Source of the DNA: JACCYX01 sp964610045
GTDB taxonomy: Bacteria; Chloroflexota; Chloroflexia; Thermomicrobiales; UBA6265
DNA: 64,000 bases
Direction: 5' to 3'
Assembly (NCBI GenBank): GCA_964610045.1
Contig: CAZSUN010000007.1
Span: forward strand, 9,834-73,833
Shown: one piece after another, positions 8,565 through 17,395 of the stretch
Layout: the number at the start of each line of letters is the position of its first letter
Position numbering within the stretch: position 1 is the first letter of the stretch
Position numbers and translations under genes: made by a program
Notes under the pieces: model-generated
The model's input: the letters and a program-made list of their open reading frames with translations, nothing else
Database searches by the model: none
What the model was told of the DNA's origin: nothing

Positions 8565-9679
8565 CCATTCCGGTTCGAACTCTGGAAGATCCTCGCCTCT
8601 CGCAGGGACGGTGGCTCCGTATCCCTGGACCCACCGTGGTCCATCCGGATTCGGTCAAGGCCCAGACGTATGACCTGTTCCCCCATCGGGGCAAGCAGAT
8701 CACGCCGTTCATGCTCGGGCTCTACGCGAAGCTGCGGGAAATCCACCGCACGGAACAGCAGGTGCTGGTCTGGCCGGGGAGCGGCTCGGCCGGCTGGGAA
8801 GCAGGGATCGTGAACCTGGTCTCGCCGGGCGACACCGTCGTGGCCACCGTCACTGGCGCGTTCGGGGAGCGTTTCGCCCAGGTCGGTGAAATCTACGGCG
8901 CAGATGTCCGTCGCCTGAAGGTCGAGTGGGGGCAAGGCATCACCCCCGCGATGTTCGAGCAGGCCCTGGACGAGGCGGGTGACGTCAAGGCGGTGTTCAT
9001 CACCCACAACGAGACGTCAACCGGGGTCACCAATCCGTTGCCCGACCTCGCTGCGCTGGCGAGGGCGCGCGGTGCCCTGGTGCTTGTCGATGCGGTCAGT
9101 TCTGCCGCGGCGATGCCCCTGGAGTTCGACGCCTGGGACCTCGACTGGGCGTTCTCCGGCGTCCAGAAGGCGTGGATGTGCCCGCCTGGCCTGATGGTTG
9201 CCGCGGTCAGCGAACGGGCGATGGCGGCGGCGAAAGCAAACACCAACCCGCGTTTCTACTTCGACCTTCTGGGCATGTCCAACGCCGCGGCGACCGGCGG
9301 CACCGCCACCACCGGCGCCCTGTCGCTCTTCTACGCGCTCGACGCCGCCACCGACGCCATGCTCGCGGAGGGGATCGAGCAGGTATGGTCCCGGCACGCC
9401 CGGCTCGGCGCTCACGTCCGCGATGGCCTCGCCGGACTCGGTCTCCAGGTCCTGGCGGACCCGGCCTTCGCGTCGAGCTCCGTCACCGCATTCCTGACCC
9501 CGAACGGCGAATCTGCCGAGTCCTTCCAGGAGCGCATCAGCGACGAGAGCGGCATCGCCATCGCCACCGGCCAGGGGCCGCTTGCCCAATCCGCCAACCG
9601 GATCGGGCACATGGGCTGGGTCGAGCAACCGGAACTTGATGCCACCATGGAAGCGATCGGCCGCGCCGCGCGTACCTGA
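8561..9679 (+). CDS. Class V PLP aminotransferase, alanine/serine-glyoxylate type
   Basis: A 372-residue fold-type I enzyme. The PLP lysine is K203 in GVQKAWMCPPG, with the aspartate that contacts the cofactor in LVDAVSSA around residue 177. WPGSGSAGWEA supplies the phosphate-binding loop, and an ITHNETSTGV segment is typical of the AGXT group. The enzyme would transfer an amino group from serine or alanine to glyoxylate or a related 2-oxo acid in the cytosol. AGGAGGG at 8546-8552 is a strong ribosome-binding site. A second, more distant class V enzyme lies at 30811. Exact substrate is not determinable from sequence alone. Confidence 0.87.
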   Translation: MTIPVRTLEDPRLSQGRWLRIPGPTVVHPDSVKAQTYDLFPHRGKQITPFMLGLYAKLREIHRTEQQVLVWPGSGSAGWEAGIVNLVSPGDTVVATVTGAFGERFAQVGEIYGADVRRLKVEWGQGITPAMFEQALDEAGDVKAVFITHNETSTGVTNPLPDLAALARARGALVLVDAVSSAAAMPLEFDAWDLDWAFSGVQKAWMCPPGLMVAAVSERAMAAAKANTNPRFYFDLLGMSNAAATGGTATTGALSLFYALDAATDAMLAEGIEQVWSRHARLGAHVRDGLAGLGLQVLADPAFASSSVTAFLTPNGESAESFQERISDESGIAIATGQGPLAQSANRIGHMGWVEQPELDATMEAIGRAART

Positions 9680-9683
9680 CGCG

Positions 9684-9712
9684 TTGTGTCTGTGAGCAGC
9701 CTCGCGTATACT
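9684..9712 (+). promoter_or_regulatory. Sigma-70-type promoter of the S1 gene
   Basis: TTGTGT at 9684-9689 and TATACT at 9707-9712 are separated by 17 bases, directly after the aminotransferase stop and about 90 bases before the preferred S1 start. Confidence 0.65.
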
Positions 9713-9800
9713 TCGCAGGAACCTCCACCAAGGGGACCGCATGTCGGCGTGTCTTCCGGACGGAGGTTGCTGCGTGTCTTTTGGTATTCAAGGTAGGTCT

Positions 9801-11399
9801 ATGGACGGTACGGACATTCGTGAGTACGGCCAGGGCACAACCGATTCCGCGTCGGCGGAAGCGGAGCTCGCCAATGGGCTGTCGCTCATGGAGCAATTCC
9901 TCAGCAATCCCGAGCATGACTACAAGACCCTGAAATATGGGGACGTCATGGAAGGGATCATCATGCACCGGGATCGGGACGAGCTGCTGGTGGACATCGG
10001 GTCCAAGGCGGAAGGCATCGTGCCGGCGAAGGAGTATTCCAGTCTTTCCGCTGAGGAGAAAGACGCCCTGGAAGTTGGCGACACGATCCTCGTGTTCGTC
10101 GTGCAGCCGGAAAACAATGAGGGCCATCCGGTCGTCAGCATTGACCGCGCGCGACAGGAAAAGAGCTGGCGCCGGCTCCAGGAAATCCACGAACAGAACC
10201 AGGTTATCGAGGCCGAAGTCACCAACTACAACAAGGGTGGCCTCCTGGTGAACCTCGATGGCGTCCGCGGGTTCGTTCCGGCCTCCCAGGTCAGCGAGAT
10301 CCGCGGTGGCGACGAGTCGAGCAAGCAGGCCGACATGGCCCGCCTGATCGGCACTTCGTTGCCGCTCAAGGTCATTGAAATCAACCGGCACCGGAACCGC
10401 CTGATCCTCTCCGAGCGGCAGGCGATCCAGGAACGCCGCGACGTGATGAAGGAGCGCCTGATCGAGGAGCTCCACGAGGGCGAAATCCGCAAGGGTCGCG
10501 TGTCCTCCATCTGCGACTTCGGCGCCTTTGTCGACATCGGGGGAGCGGACGGACTCGTCCACCTCTCCGAGCTTTCCTGGAGCCGGGTTCGCCACCCAAG
10601 CGAACTCCTCAAGGTTGGCGAGGAAGTCGATGTCTACGTCCTCGGCATCAACCCGACCGAGAAGAAGATCGCGCTGTCGATCAAGCGCACCCAGGCCGAG
10701 CCCTGGAGCCGCGTTGCCGCCTCCTACGAGGTTGGCAAGCTGGTTCGCGGGACCGTCACCCAGCTCGCGAACTTCGGCGCCTTCGCTCGCATCGAGGATG
10801 GCATCGAGGGCCTGATCCACGTCTCCGAACTGGCCGACGAGCGGATCCAGCACCCGAAGCAGGTCGTCAGCGAGGGGCAGGAGTTGCTGCTCCGGATCAT
10901 CCGCATCGACCCGCAACGCCGCCGCATGGGTCTCAGCCTGCGCCGCGCGCTCGATACGCCCGATGAAGAACTCATCTCCGTCTTCGGCGAGGGCATCCTC
11001 GAAGAGCGCGACGCGCTCTCCCAGAAGATCAAGGATGCGCTCGAGGCCGAAGGTCTCACCGGGCAGTTCGCCGAGCCGCGTGAGGATGAGGAATCGTCCG
11101 AATCCGGCGATGGCGAGGCGGTGTCCGCCGAGCCGGTCGAGTCCGAAACCCGGGTCGTCGATCAGGTGGCTGCCTTCGAAGAGCGCCAGCAGCGCGCCGA
11201 GGAAGCCGCCGCCACCCGCGCGGCAAGGGCCGCCGCGGCTCGCCAGCAGGCCCGCTCCGTCGAACCGTCCGCCTTCGAGGGCGAGGAAATGTCGGCGATG
11301 GCGATGGCATTTGCCCTGGCCGGCGCGCTCGACGTCGAGAACGAAGAAGCCGCCGAGAGCACCGGTGAAGACGACGAGGCTCCCGCTTCGGAGTCCTGA
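9801..11399 (+). CDS. rpsA: 30S ribosomal protein S1 / four-S1-domain RNA-binding protein
   Basis: About 532 residues with four OB-fold S1 repeats in series, beginning at YGDVMEGIIMH, VIEAEVTNYNKGGL, RKGRVSSICDFGAF and LVRGTVTQLANFGAF. Each ends with a 'G-VP/HVSE' type strand (GFVPASQVSE, GLVHLSELSW, GLIHVSELAD). The last quarter is acidic and Ala/Glu-rich with no fold signal. It would bind mRNA on the 30S subunit during initiation. Two starts are possible. ATG 9801 follows AAGGTAGG and begins the conserved part. ATG 9741 follows AAGGGG and adds 20 residues with three cysteines; I prefer 9801. Confidence 0.88.
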   Translation: MDGTDIREYGQGTTDSASAEAELANGLSLMEQFLSNPEHDYKTLKYGDVMEGIIMHRDRDELLVDIGSKAEGIVPAKEYSSLSAEEKDALEVGDTILVFVVQPENNEGHPVVSIDRARQEKSWRRLQEIHEQNQVIEAEVTNYNKGGLLVNLDGVRGFVPASQVSEIRGGDESSKQADMARLIGTSLPLKVIEINRHRNRLILSERQAIQERRDVMKERLIEELHEGEIRKGRVSSICDFGAFVDIGGADGLVHLSELSWSRVRHPSELLKVGEEVDVYVLGINPTEKKIALSIKRTQAEPWSRVAASYEVGKLVRGTVTQLANFGAFARIEDGIEGLIHVSELADERIQHPKQVVSEGQELLLRIIRIDPQRRRMGLSLRRALDTPDEELISVFGEGILEERDALSQKIKDALEAEGLTGQFAEPREDEESSESGDGEAVSAEPVESETRVVDQVAAFEERQQRAEEAAATRAARAAAARQQARSVEPSAFEGEEMSAMAMAFALAGALDVENEEAAESTGEDDEAPASES

Positions 11400-11432
11400 T
11401 TCCGGAATCACTGCACAAACAGAAACGCTGGA

Positions 11433-11462
11433 CAGCGGTGTGGGTTCGCCCACACCGCTGTT
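11433..11462 (+). terminator. Terminator after the S1 gene
   Basis: CAGCGGTGTGGG and CCCACACCGCTG are perfect 12-base arms around a TTCG tetraloop, followed by TTG. It lies 34 bases after the stop. Confidence 0.8.
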
Positions 11463-11642
11463 GCCGTGCCCCGGTATCGTCGTGCATAGTAGGTTTGGGG
11501 AGTGGCACAACATCCCCTCCCCGGCGGACAATGGTTGCAGGGATGTCCAGGCGCTCCCGAGGTCGCGTGATACCAGCAGGATGGTCGGCAACGTGTCACG
11601 CTGATTGCGCCATCGTTGCAGAACTGGAGGAGGGGAGCCCGG

Positions 11643-14096
11643 ATGGCAGAAAAGTTCGATAAATTCACGGACCGGGCACGCAGGGTCCTGACGCTCGCTC
11701 AGGAAGAAGCCCAGCGGTTCAACCACAACTACATCGGTACCGAGCATCTGCTGCTTGGCCTCGTGCGCGAGGGCGACGGCGTCGCCGCCAAGGTCCTCGG
11801 CAACATGGGCGTCCAGCTTCCCCGTGTCCGCTCCGCCGTCGAGTTCATCATCGGCCGTGGCGAAACCATGGTGATGGGAGAGATCGGCCTCACTCCACGC
11901 GCCAAGAAAGTCATTGAGCTCGCTGTCGACGAGGCACGCCGGCTGAACCACCACTACATTGGCACCGAACACCTGTTGCTGGGGCTCGTGCGCGAGGGAG
12001 AGGGGATCGCGGCTGGGGTTCTGGAGAGCCTTGGGGTCAACCTCGAAAAGGTGCGCGCCCAGGTCATGCAGGTCGTGAGCCAGAATGCGTCCAGCCAGCA
12101 GCAGACCAAAGCCCAAACCAAGACCCCGTACATGGATGCTCTTGGCTTCGACCTCACCGAAGCGGCCCGGACCAACAAGCTCGGTCCCCTTGTGGGCCGG
12201 TCGGTCGAAATCGACCGGGTGATGCAGATCCTCTCCCGCCGTACCAAGAACAATCCGGCCCTGATCGGCGAGCCAGGGGTCGGCAAGACCGCGATCGTCG
12301 AAGGTCTTGCCCAACGCATCGTTTCCGGCGATGTGCCGGAGCAACTCCAGAACAAGCGGCTCGTCGCCCTCGACATCGGCGCCCTGGTCGCCGGCACCAA
12401 GTATCGCGGTGAGTTCGAGGAGCGGCTCAAGAAGATCGTCAATGAGGTCAAAGAAACCAAGAGCATCCTCTTCATCGACGAACTCCACACCCTGGTCGGC
12501 GCCGGCGCTGCCGAAGGCGCGGTCGATGCTGCGAACATCCTGAAGCCCGCCCTTTCCCGGGGTGAGCTTCAAACCATCGGCGCGACCACGCTCGACGAGT
12601 ACCGGCGCTATATCGAGCGGGATGCCGCGCTCGAACGGCGCTTCCAGCCGGTCCAGGTCGATGAGCCATCGATCGAGGAGACGATCCGGATCCTTGAAGG
12701 GGTGCGCAGCCTCTATGAGGAGCACCACCGGCTCAAGATCAGCGACGAAGCGCTCAAATCGGCGGCAAACCTGGCCGCTCGCTACGTCACCGATCGCTTC
12801 ATGCCCGATAAGGCCATCGATCTGATCGACGAAGCCTCGTCGCGGGTTCGCATGCAGCGCTCCGCTGCCCCGCCGAACCTGCGGGAGGCGATGGTCGGCC
12901 TTCAGTCGTTGCAGCGTGAACTCGATGCCGCGGTCACCGGTCGCGACTACGAGATGGCCGCCGAATTGCGGGATCGTGAGCGCAAGCTCCGTGACCGGAT
13001 CGAGTCCCAGGAGCAGGAGCTCAAGGACGCCCAGACGTCCGATGAGACCTACGTGACGGAAGAGGACATCGCTGAAGTGGTCTCGATGTGGACCGGGATT
13101 CCCCTCATCCGGATCGCGGGTGAGGAGAGCGAACGCCTGCTCCACATGGAGGAAGCCCTCCACCAGCGAATCGTTGGCCAGGAGGAGGCGATCGAAACCG
13201 TCGCCCGGGCCGTCCGACGCGCTCGCGCCGGGATCAAGGATCCCCGCCGCCCGATCGGCTCGTTCATCTTCATGGGGCCAACCGGTATCGGCAAGAGCCT
13301 GCTCGCCAAGGCCCTCGCGGAATTCATGTTCGGGTCCGAGGATCATCTGATCAAGATCGACATGTCGGAATTCATGGAGCGGCACGCGGTCGCCCGCCTC
13401 GTCGGTGCCCCTCCGGGATACGTCGGGTACGAGGAGGGTGGTCAACTCACCGAAGCCGTCCGCCGGAAGTCCTACTCCGTGATCCTGCTCGACGAAATCG
13501 AGAAGGCGCATCCGGAAGCCTTCAACATGCTCCTCCAGATCATGGAGGATGGCTCCCTGGCCGATGCCAAGGGCCGCAAGGTCGATTTCCGCAACACCAT
13601 CATCATCATGACCTCCAATGTCGGCGCTGACGAGATCAGCAAGGACATGACGATGGGATTCGTCGGCCGCGAGGACGAGGAACGCACCAAGCGTCGCGAA
13701 TACACTGCCATGAAGGACAAGGTCATGTCCCGGCTGAAGCAGACATTCCGGCCAGAGTTCCTCAACCGCATCGACGCCACCATTGTCTTCCACTCGCTGA
13801 CCCAGGAGCAAATCCGGGAAATCGTCGACCTGGAAATGCGGCGTGTGCGCGATCAACTTGCCGAGCAGGACATCACCCTCGATATCGACATCGAGGCCAA
13901 GGACCTGCTGGGCGAGCGTGGCTACGATCACACCTACGGTGCTCGGCCACTCCGCCGGATCATCCAGAACCTCATCGAGGATCCTCTTGCGGAAGGTCTC
14001 CTCACCGGTCGCTTCATGCCCGGTCACACCGTGCTCGTTACTGTCGAGGATGGCCTGCTGAAGCTCGAAGAGGCCAAGGAACTGGCGATCGTCTAG
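11643..14096 (+). CDS. clpC: ATP-dependent Clp protease ATP-binding subunit ClpC
   Basis: An 817-residue Hsp100 unfoldase that feeds substrates to ClpP. Two N-terminal Clp repeats start at RARRVLTLAQEEA and KKVIELAVDEARR, each with a YIGTEHLLLGLVREG core. The first AAA domain has GEPGVGKT and the sensor region LFIDELHTL. A UVR-like coiled coil (DYEMAAELRDRERKLRDRI) marks the ClpC middle domain. The second AAA domain has GPTGIGKS and ILLDEIEKAHPE, with the C-terminal arginine finger and sensor region EFLNRIDATIVFH. ATG at 11643 follows a long purine-rich GGAGGAGGGGAG. No ctsR, mcsA or mcsB is next to it, unlike Firmicutes. No CIRCE-type operator was seen upstream. Confidence 0.95.
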   Translation: MAEKFDKFTDRARRVLTLAQEEAQRFNHNYIGTEHLLLGLVREGDGVAAKVLGNMGVQLPRVRSAVEFIIGRGETMVMGEIGLTPRAKKVIELAVDEARRLNHHYIGTEHLLLGLVREGEGIAAGVLESLGVNLEKVRAQVMQVVSQNASSQQQTKAQTKTPYMDALGFDLTEAARTNKLGPLVGRSVEIDRVMQILSRRTKNNPALIGEPGVGKTAIVEGLAQRIVSGDVPEQLQNKRLVALDIGALVAGTKYRGEFEERLKKIVNEVKETKSILFIDELHTLVGAGAAEGAVDAANILKPALSRGELQTIGATTLDEYRRYIERDAALERRFQPVQVDEPSIEETIRILEGVRSLYEEHHRLKISDEALKSAANLAARYVTDRFMPDKAIDLIDEASSRVRMQRSAAPPNLREAMVGLQSLQRELDAAVTGRDYEMAAELRDRERKLRDRIESQEQELKDAQTSDETYVTEEDIAEVVSMWTGIPLIRIAGEESERLLHMEEALHQRIVGQEEAIETVARAVRRARAGIKDPRRPIGSFIFMGPTGIGKSLLAKALAEFMFGSEDHLIKIDMSEFMERHAVARLVGAPPGYVGYEEGGQLTEAVRRKSYSVILLDEIEKAHPEAFNMLLQIMEDGSLADAKGRKVDFRNTIIIMTSNVGADEISKDMTMGFVGREDEERTKRREYTAMKDKVMSRLKQTFRPEFLNRIDATIVFHSLTQEQIREIVDLEMRRVRDQLAEQDITLDIDIEAKDLLGERGYDHTYGARPLRRIIQNLIEDPLAEGLLTGRFMPGHTVLVTVEDGLLKLEEAKELAIV

Positions 14097-14125
14097 TCAC
14101 CTGAAAATCAGCCGCCTGACATCGA

Positions 14126-14161
14126 AGAGCGTGGGCGCTTGTCGCCCGCGCTCTCGAATTT
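14126..14161 (+). terminator. Terminator after clpC
   Basis: GAGCGTGGGCG and a matching CGCCCGCGCTC arm flank a CTTGT loop, followed by CGAATTTTCC. It lies 30 bases beyond the clpC stop. Confidence 0.75.
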
Positions 14162-14270
14162 TCCAATCACCTTGTCCCGTGCCGTATGGGAGGACCAAGG
14201 CGGCACCATCGACGTCGTTGGCTCAACGTACCATGCCGCCGCGTGTCTTCCCGCTGCGCGATGGCCATCA

Positions 14271-14341
14271 AACCGGGAGGACACACGCGGCGCAGCGACC
14301 ACTCGGCGAGGGCGACTGATTGTGCGCCGCTGGTCCTCCCC
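14271..14341. repeat. Palindromic intergenic element, copy 3 (GGGAGGAC variant)
   Basis: GGGAGGAC (14275-14282) then GCGGCGCA (14287-14294) are mirrored by TGCGCCGC (14323-14330) then GTCCTCCC (14333-14340). A GCGAC/GGCGAGGGCGAC centre sits between. The left part reappears in the opposite orientation near 52516-52534. It occupies the clpC-radA spacer. Confidence 0.55.
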
Positions 14342-14390
14342 TACATTTTCCGAACCCGAATAGGCGCGAAAGCACTTGGAAGGACGACGA

Positions 14391-15725
14391 ATGCCGAAAG
14401 TGCGAACCACCTGGATTTGCCAGCAATGCGGCGCCATCAGCCCTGGCTACCTGGGCAAATGCCCCGGCTGCGGCCAATGGCACACCCTGGTCGAGACTAT
14501 CGAGGAGCGGTCGACGCAGACTCCACCGAGACTGGCCTCACGGGCCGACCTCCAGCCGCTCGCGACGATTCGGTTCGACGAACACAACCGGATCCCGGTC
14601 CCGATCGCCGAATTCGGGCGCGTCCTCGGTGGTGGCCTCGTGCCGGGTTCGCTTGTGCTCCTCGGTGGTGACCCTGGCATCGGCAAGTCCACCCTCGTTC
14701 TCCAGGCAGCCGCTGTGCTCGGTCAATCTGACCGGCCGGTCGTCTACGTCTCGGCCGAGGAATCGGCCCAGCAGATCAAGCTCCGCTCCGACCGCCTGCA
14801 CCTCGACCCCAGGCATGTGCTGGTCATGTCGGAAACGCGCCTCGACACGATTCTCGGGTCATTGGACGACATAACGCCTGGACTCCTCATCGTTGACTCT
14901 ATCCAGACCGTGATGGTGGACGACATCAGCTCGTCGGCCGGCAGTGTCTCCCAGGTTCGGGAATGTACTTCCCGGTTGATGCAGTGGGCGAAGCCGCGCA
15001 ATGTTCCGGTCTTCGTCATCGGCCACGTCACGAAGGAGGGCACCATCGCTGGACCGCGTGTGCTCGAGCACATGGTCGATGCCGTGCTCTACCTCGAAGG
15101 CGAGCGGTTTCACCAGTTCCGCATTCTGCGGGCGGTCAAGAACCGGTTCGGCTCTACTGACGAGGTTGGTGTCTTCGAAATGGCAGATGTCGGCCTGCGC
15201 GAGGTGAGGAATCCCTCCGAGGTGTTCCTGGAAGAGCGATCCGGAGTGGCGTCGGGGTCGGCAGTCGCCGTCACCATGGAGGGGAGCCGCCCGATCCTCG
15301 TCGAGATCCAGGCACTTTCCACACCGTCTGCCTACGGGTTGCCGCGCCGCAACGCCAATGGGCTCGATGTCAACCGTCTGCAATTGTTGGTGGCCGTCCT
15401 CCAGAAGCGGGTTGGACTCGAACTCGGCATGCAGGATATCTATGCGAATGTGGTGGGCGGCCTGCGTATCCAGGAACCGGCGGCAGACCTCGCCGTCGCA
15501 GTCGGCATCGCTTCCAGCTTGCGGGAGCGCCCGGTCGACCGTGGTACCGCCGTCATCGGCGAGATCGGCCTGTCCGGGGAATTACGCTCGGTGAACCAGC
15601 TCGACCGCCGGATCGGGGAGGCATCCCGGCTCGGGTTCACGCGGGTCATCGTCCCGCACGGCACGCGTAAACAGGAAGCCGGGGAGGCATCTTCCGGTGT
15701 CAACCTGATCCGTTGCGCCACCGCC
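14391..15725 (+). CDS. radA: DNA repair protein RadA (3' end lost in assembly gap)
   Basis: A RecA-like branch-migration ATPase that processes recombination intermediates. An N-terminal zinc finger (CQQCGAISPGYLGKCPGCGQW, four Cys; shown split as CQQCG and CPGCG) starts at residue 11. Then come Walker A GGDPGIGKST near residue 89, a Walker B-type LLIVDSIQTV and the RadA-specific KNRFG motif. The C-terminal Lon-like domain follows (GLDVNRLQLLVAVL, AVIGEIGLSGELRSV). ATG 14391 has TGGAAGGA upstream. About 445 codons are visible before the run of N, so only the last residues are missing. The reading frame is intact up to the gap. Confidence 0.95.
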
Positions 15726-15825
15726 NNNNNNNNNNNNNNNNNNNNNNNNNNNNNNNNNNNNNNNNNNNNNNNNNNNNNNNNNNNNNNNNNNNNNNNNNNN
15801 NNNNNNNNNNNNNNNNNNNNNNNNN
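15726..15825. other. Assembly gap of exactly 100 N
   Basis: A run of 100 undetermined bases. It removes the 3' end of radA on the plus strand and the 3' end of murG on the minus strand. A round 100 suggests a placeholder of unknown true length, so adjacency of the two genes is an assembler statement rather than read sequence. Confidence 0.98.
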
Positions 15826-16760
15826 TTCTTGCGCTGCTCGTCGCCCCAGGTACCGGGAAGGGGGATCAGGAGCGACGGGAGACCGAGGTACCCCAGTTCG
15901 CTGACCGTTCCCGCCCCGCTCCTGGCGACGACCAGATCGGTCATCGCGTAGACATCCGGCAATTCGTCTCGCACGAAGTCGACCACCTGGTAGCGTCCGG
16001 CAAGTTCCGCCGGCATCGCTTCCCGGAGTTTCGTCAGCCGCTCCAGGTCCGGATTTGCCGATGCCGGCCCAGCCTGGTGCAACACATTCGCACGCTCCAG
16101 CACGTCGGGCAGGATCGCTTCGATCCGGGTGTTGAGTGGGCTTGCCCCTCGCGCACCACCGGTGACGTACAGCACCGGCAGGTCATTCTGAAATCCGTAC
16201 CTGGCCCTGCCTGCGTCCTCCGAGCCGTCAAGGAGCGTGGCGCGAACGGGGTTACCGGTCACCACCACATTCCCGTGCCGTTGCCGCGCCAGAATTGCCG
16301 CCTGCTCGAACCCGACAGCGAACGTGTCCGCGAACCGTGCAGCCGTCTTGTTGGCGATACCGATCTGGGCCGTCTGCTCGTGGGTCAGGATCGGTGTCGA
16401 TCGCGCCCCGGCGACAACCGTCGGCACACTGACTGCCCCGCCCGTGCTGTAAATCACGTCCGGCCGGAAGCGCCGCACCTGATTCCACGCCTGGACGGTG
16501 CCGACCGGTATCCGGAACAGATCCGTTAACGTCTCGATCGATGCATATCGCCGGATCTTCCCTGTCTGAATCGCCACGAACGCGACATCGTTCGCGGCGG
16601 CGATCTCGCGCTCCACACCCTTGTGGCTGCCCAACCAGAGCAATTCCAGCGGGAGGTCGCGATGTCGCAACTCCTGGATCACCGCCACGGCGGGCAGCAC
16701 ATGCCCCCCCGTGCCGCCGGCGGCAATCAGCAATCGAAACGGTGCCGGATCCTCTGACAC
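15826..16760 (-). CDS. murG: UDP-GlcNAc:lipid I N-acetylglucosaminyltransferase MurG (C-terminus lost in gap)
   Basis: A GT28 glycosyltransferase that converts lipid I to lipid II on the inner membrane face. The N-terminal lipid-I site AAGGTGGHVLPAVAV is near residue 12. STGGAVSVPTVVAGA and THEQTAQIGIANK follow, and VTGGARGASPLN opens the C-terminal domain. The donor-binding segment AMTDLVVARSGAGTVSELG is present, and GLPSLLIPLPG closes just before the gap. Roughly 310 codons remain; the normal length is near 360. GTG 16758-16760 is chosen because AGGAG lies 7 bases ahead, and it removes six residues from the longer ATG start at 16778. The gene is away from a dcw cluster, as far as this window shows. 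Confidence 0.93.
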
Positions 16761-16890
16761 GAACGCACTCCTGGCCATGACGATGTTGTCAACCGTAATC
16801 TCAAAGCGATCGGCACCAGGTGGGGCGGACCATCACCGCTTGCCGGTCGCGCTCAAACCGTGGCAAGGGATAGTCTGGGACATGCCGTTC

Positions 16891-16923
16891 GTTTGTACAG
16901 GCCGACCCGTGTCGGCCCGTTAG
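16891..16923. repeat. Palindromic intergenic element, copy 4
   Basis: TTTGTACAGGCCGACCCGTG: GGCCGAC (16900-16906) and GTCGGCC (16911-16917) are perfect arms around a 4-base loop, followed by CGTTAGG. It sits between murG and the zinc-ribbon gene. Confidence 0.55.
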
Positions 16924-16958
16924 GCGTATGCGTCATTGGCCGGCAACGGCTCATCGAC

Positions 16959-17345
16959 CTACCGGCCCTGCCTCGCGTTGTAACAATCCCGGCAATACAC
17001 CGGCCGGTCCCGTCGTGGTACGAACGGCACCCGTGTTTCCGCTCCGCAAGCGGCACACACCGCCGCGAACAACTGCCGCCCCGCCCCTTGTCGTGGCCCG
17101 GCTGCACGACCGGAGGTGCTCCTTCGGCCAGGCGTCGACGGTTCCAGGTCGCTCGATTGCCCCAGGCGTTCGTAAAGCGCGATCAGGTCGCCGTTGCGCG
17201 CGGCGCGCAGCTTCGCCCGGCAATCCGGGCAGGCGTCAGCGGTCTTCAACCCATGCTCCCGCCGGAACTGCTGCTCTGCTGGCGGTACCAGGAACGCTTG
17301 TCCGCAATCCATGCATACCTGTTCGATCGGAACCGTCTCTGTCAC
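16959..17345 (-). CDS. Zinc-ribbon protein of unknown function
   Basis: A 128-residue protein with two four-cysteine zinc sites. The first is CMDCGQAFLVPPAEQQF with CPDC in HGLKTADACPDCRAKLR. The second, near the C-terminus, is CAACGAETRVPF with YCRDCYNARQGR. This arrangement is known from small bacterial 'zinc-binding' or CxxC-x-CxxC proteins whose role has not been assigned. The linker is basic and Arg/Gly-rich, compatible with nucleic-acid binding. GTG at 17343-17345 has GGAAGGA nine bases ahead and is preferred to the ATG starts further upstream. The gene is 50 bases downstream of the ABC-2 operon on the same strand and may be its last member. Confidence 0.8.
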   Translation of the reverse strand: MTETVPIEQVCMDCGQAFLVPPAEQQFRREHGLKTADACPDCRAKLRAARNGDLIALYERLGQSSDLEPSTPGRRSTSGRAAGPRQGAGRQLFAAVCAACGAETRVPFVPRRDRPVYCRDCYNARQGR

Positions 17346-17395
17346 TGCGCGCTGTCCTTCCATGCCTTCGTCGCGCACATGGTAGCGCAGGCGTC

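Noticed and set aside
9537..14027. A 1496-codon open frame on the minus strand
   Set aside because: It is antisense to rpsA and clpC, both with full domain sets. Its composition (Asp/Leu/Gly/His-rich, no folds) is that of a shadow in high-GC DNA.
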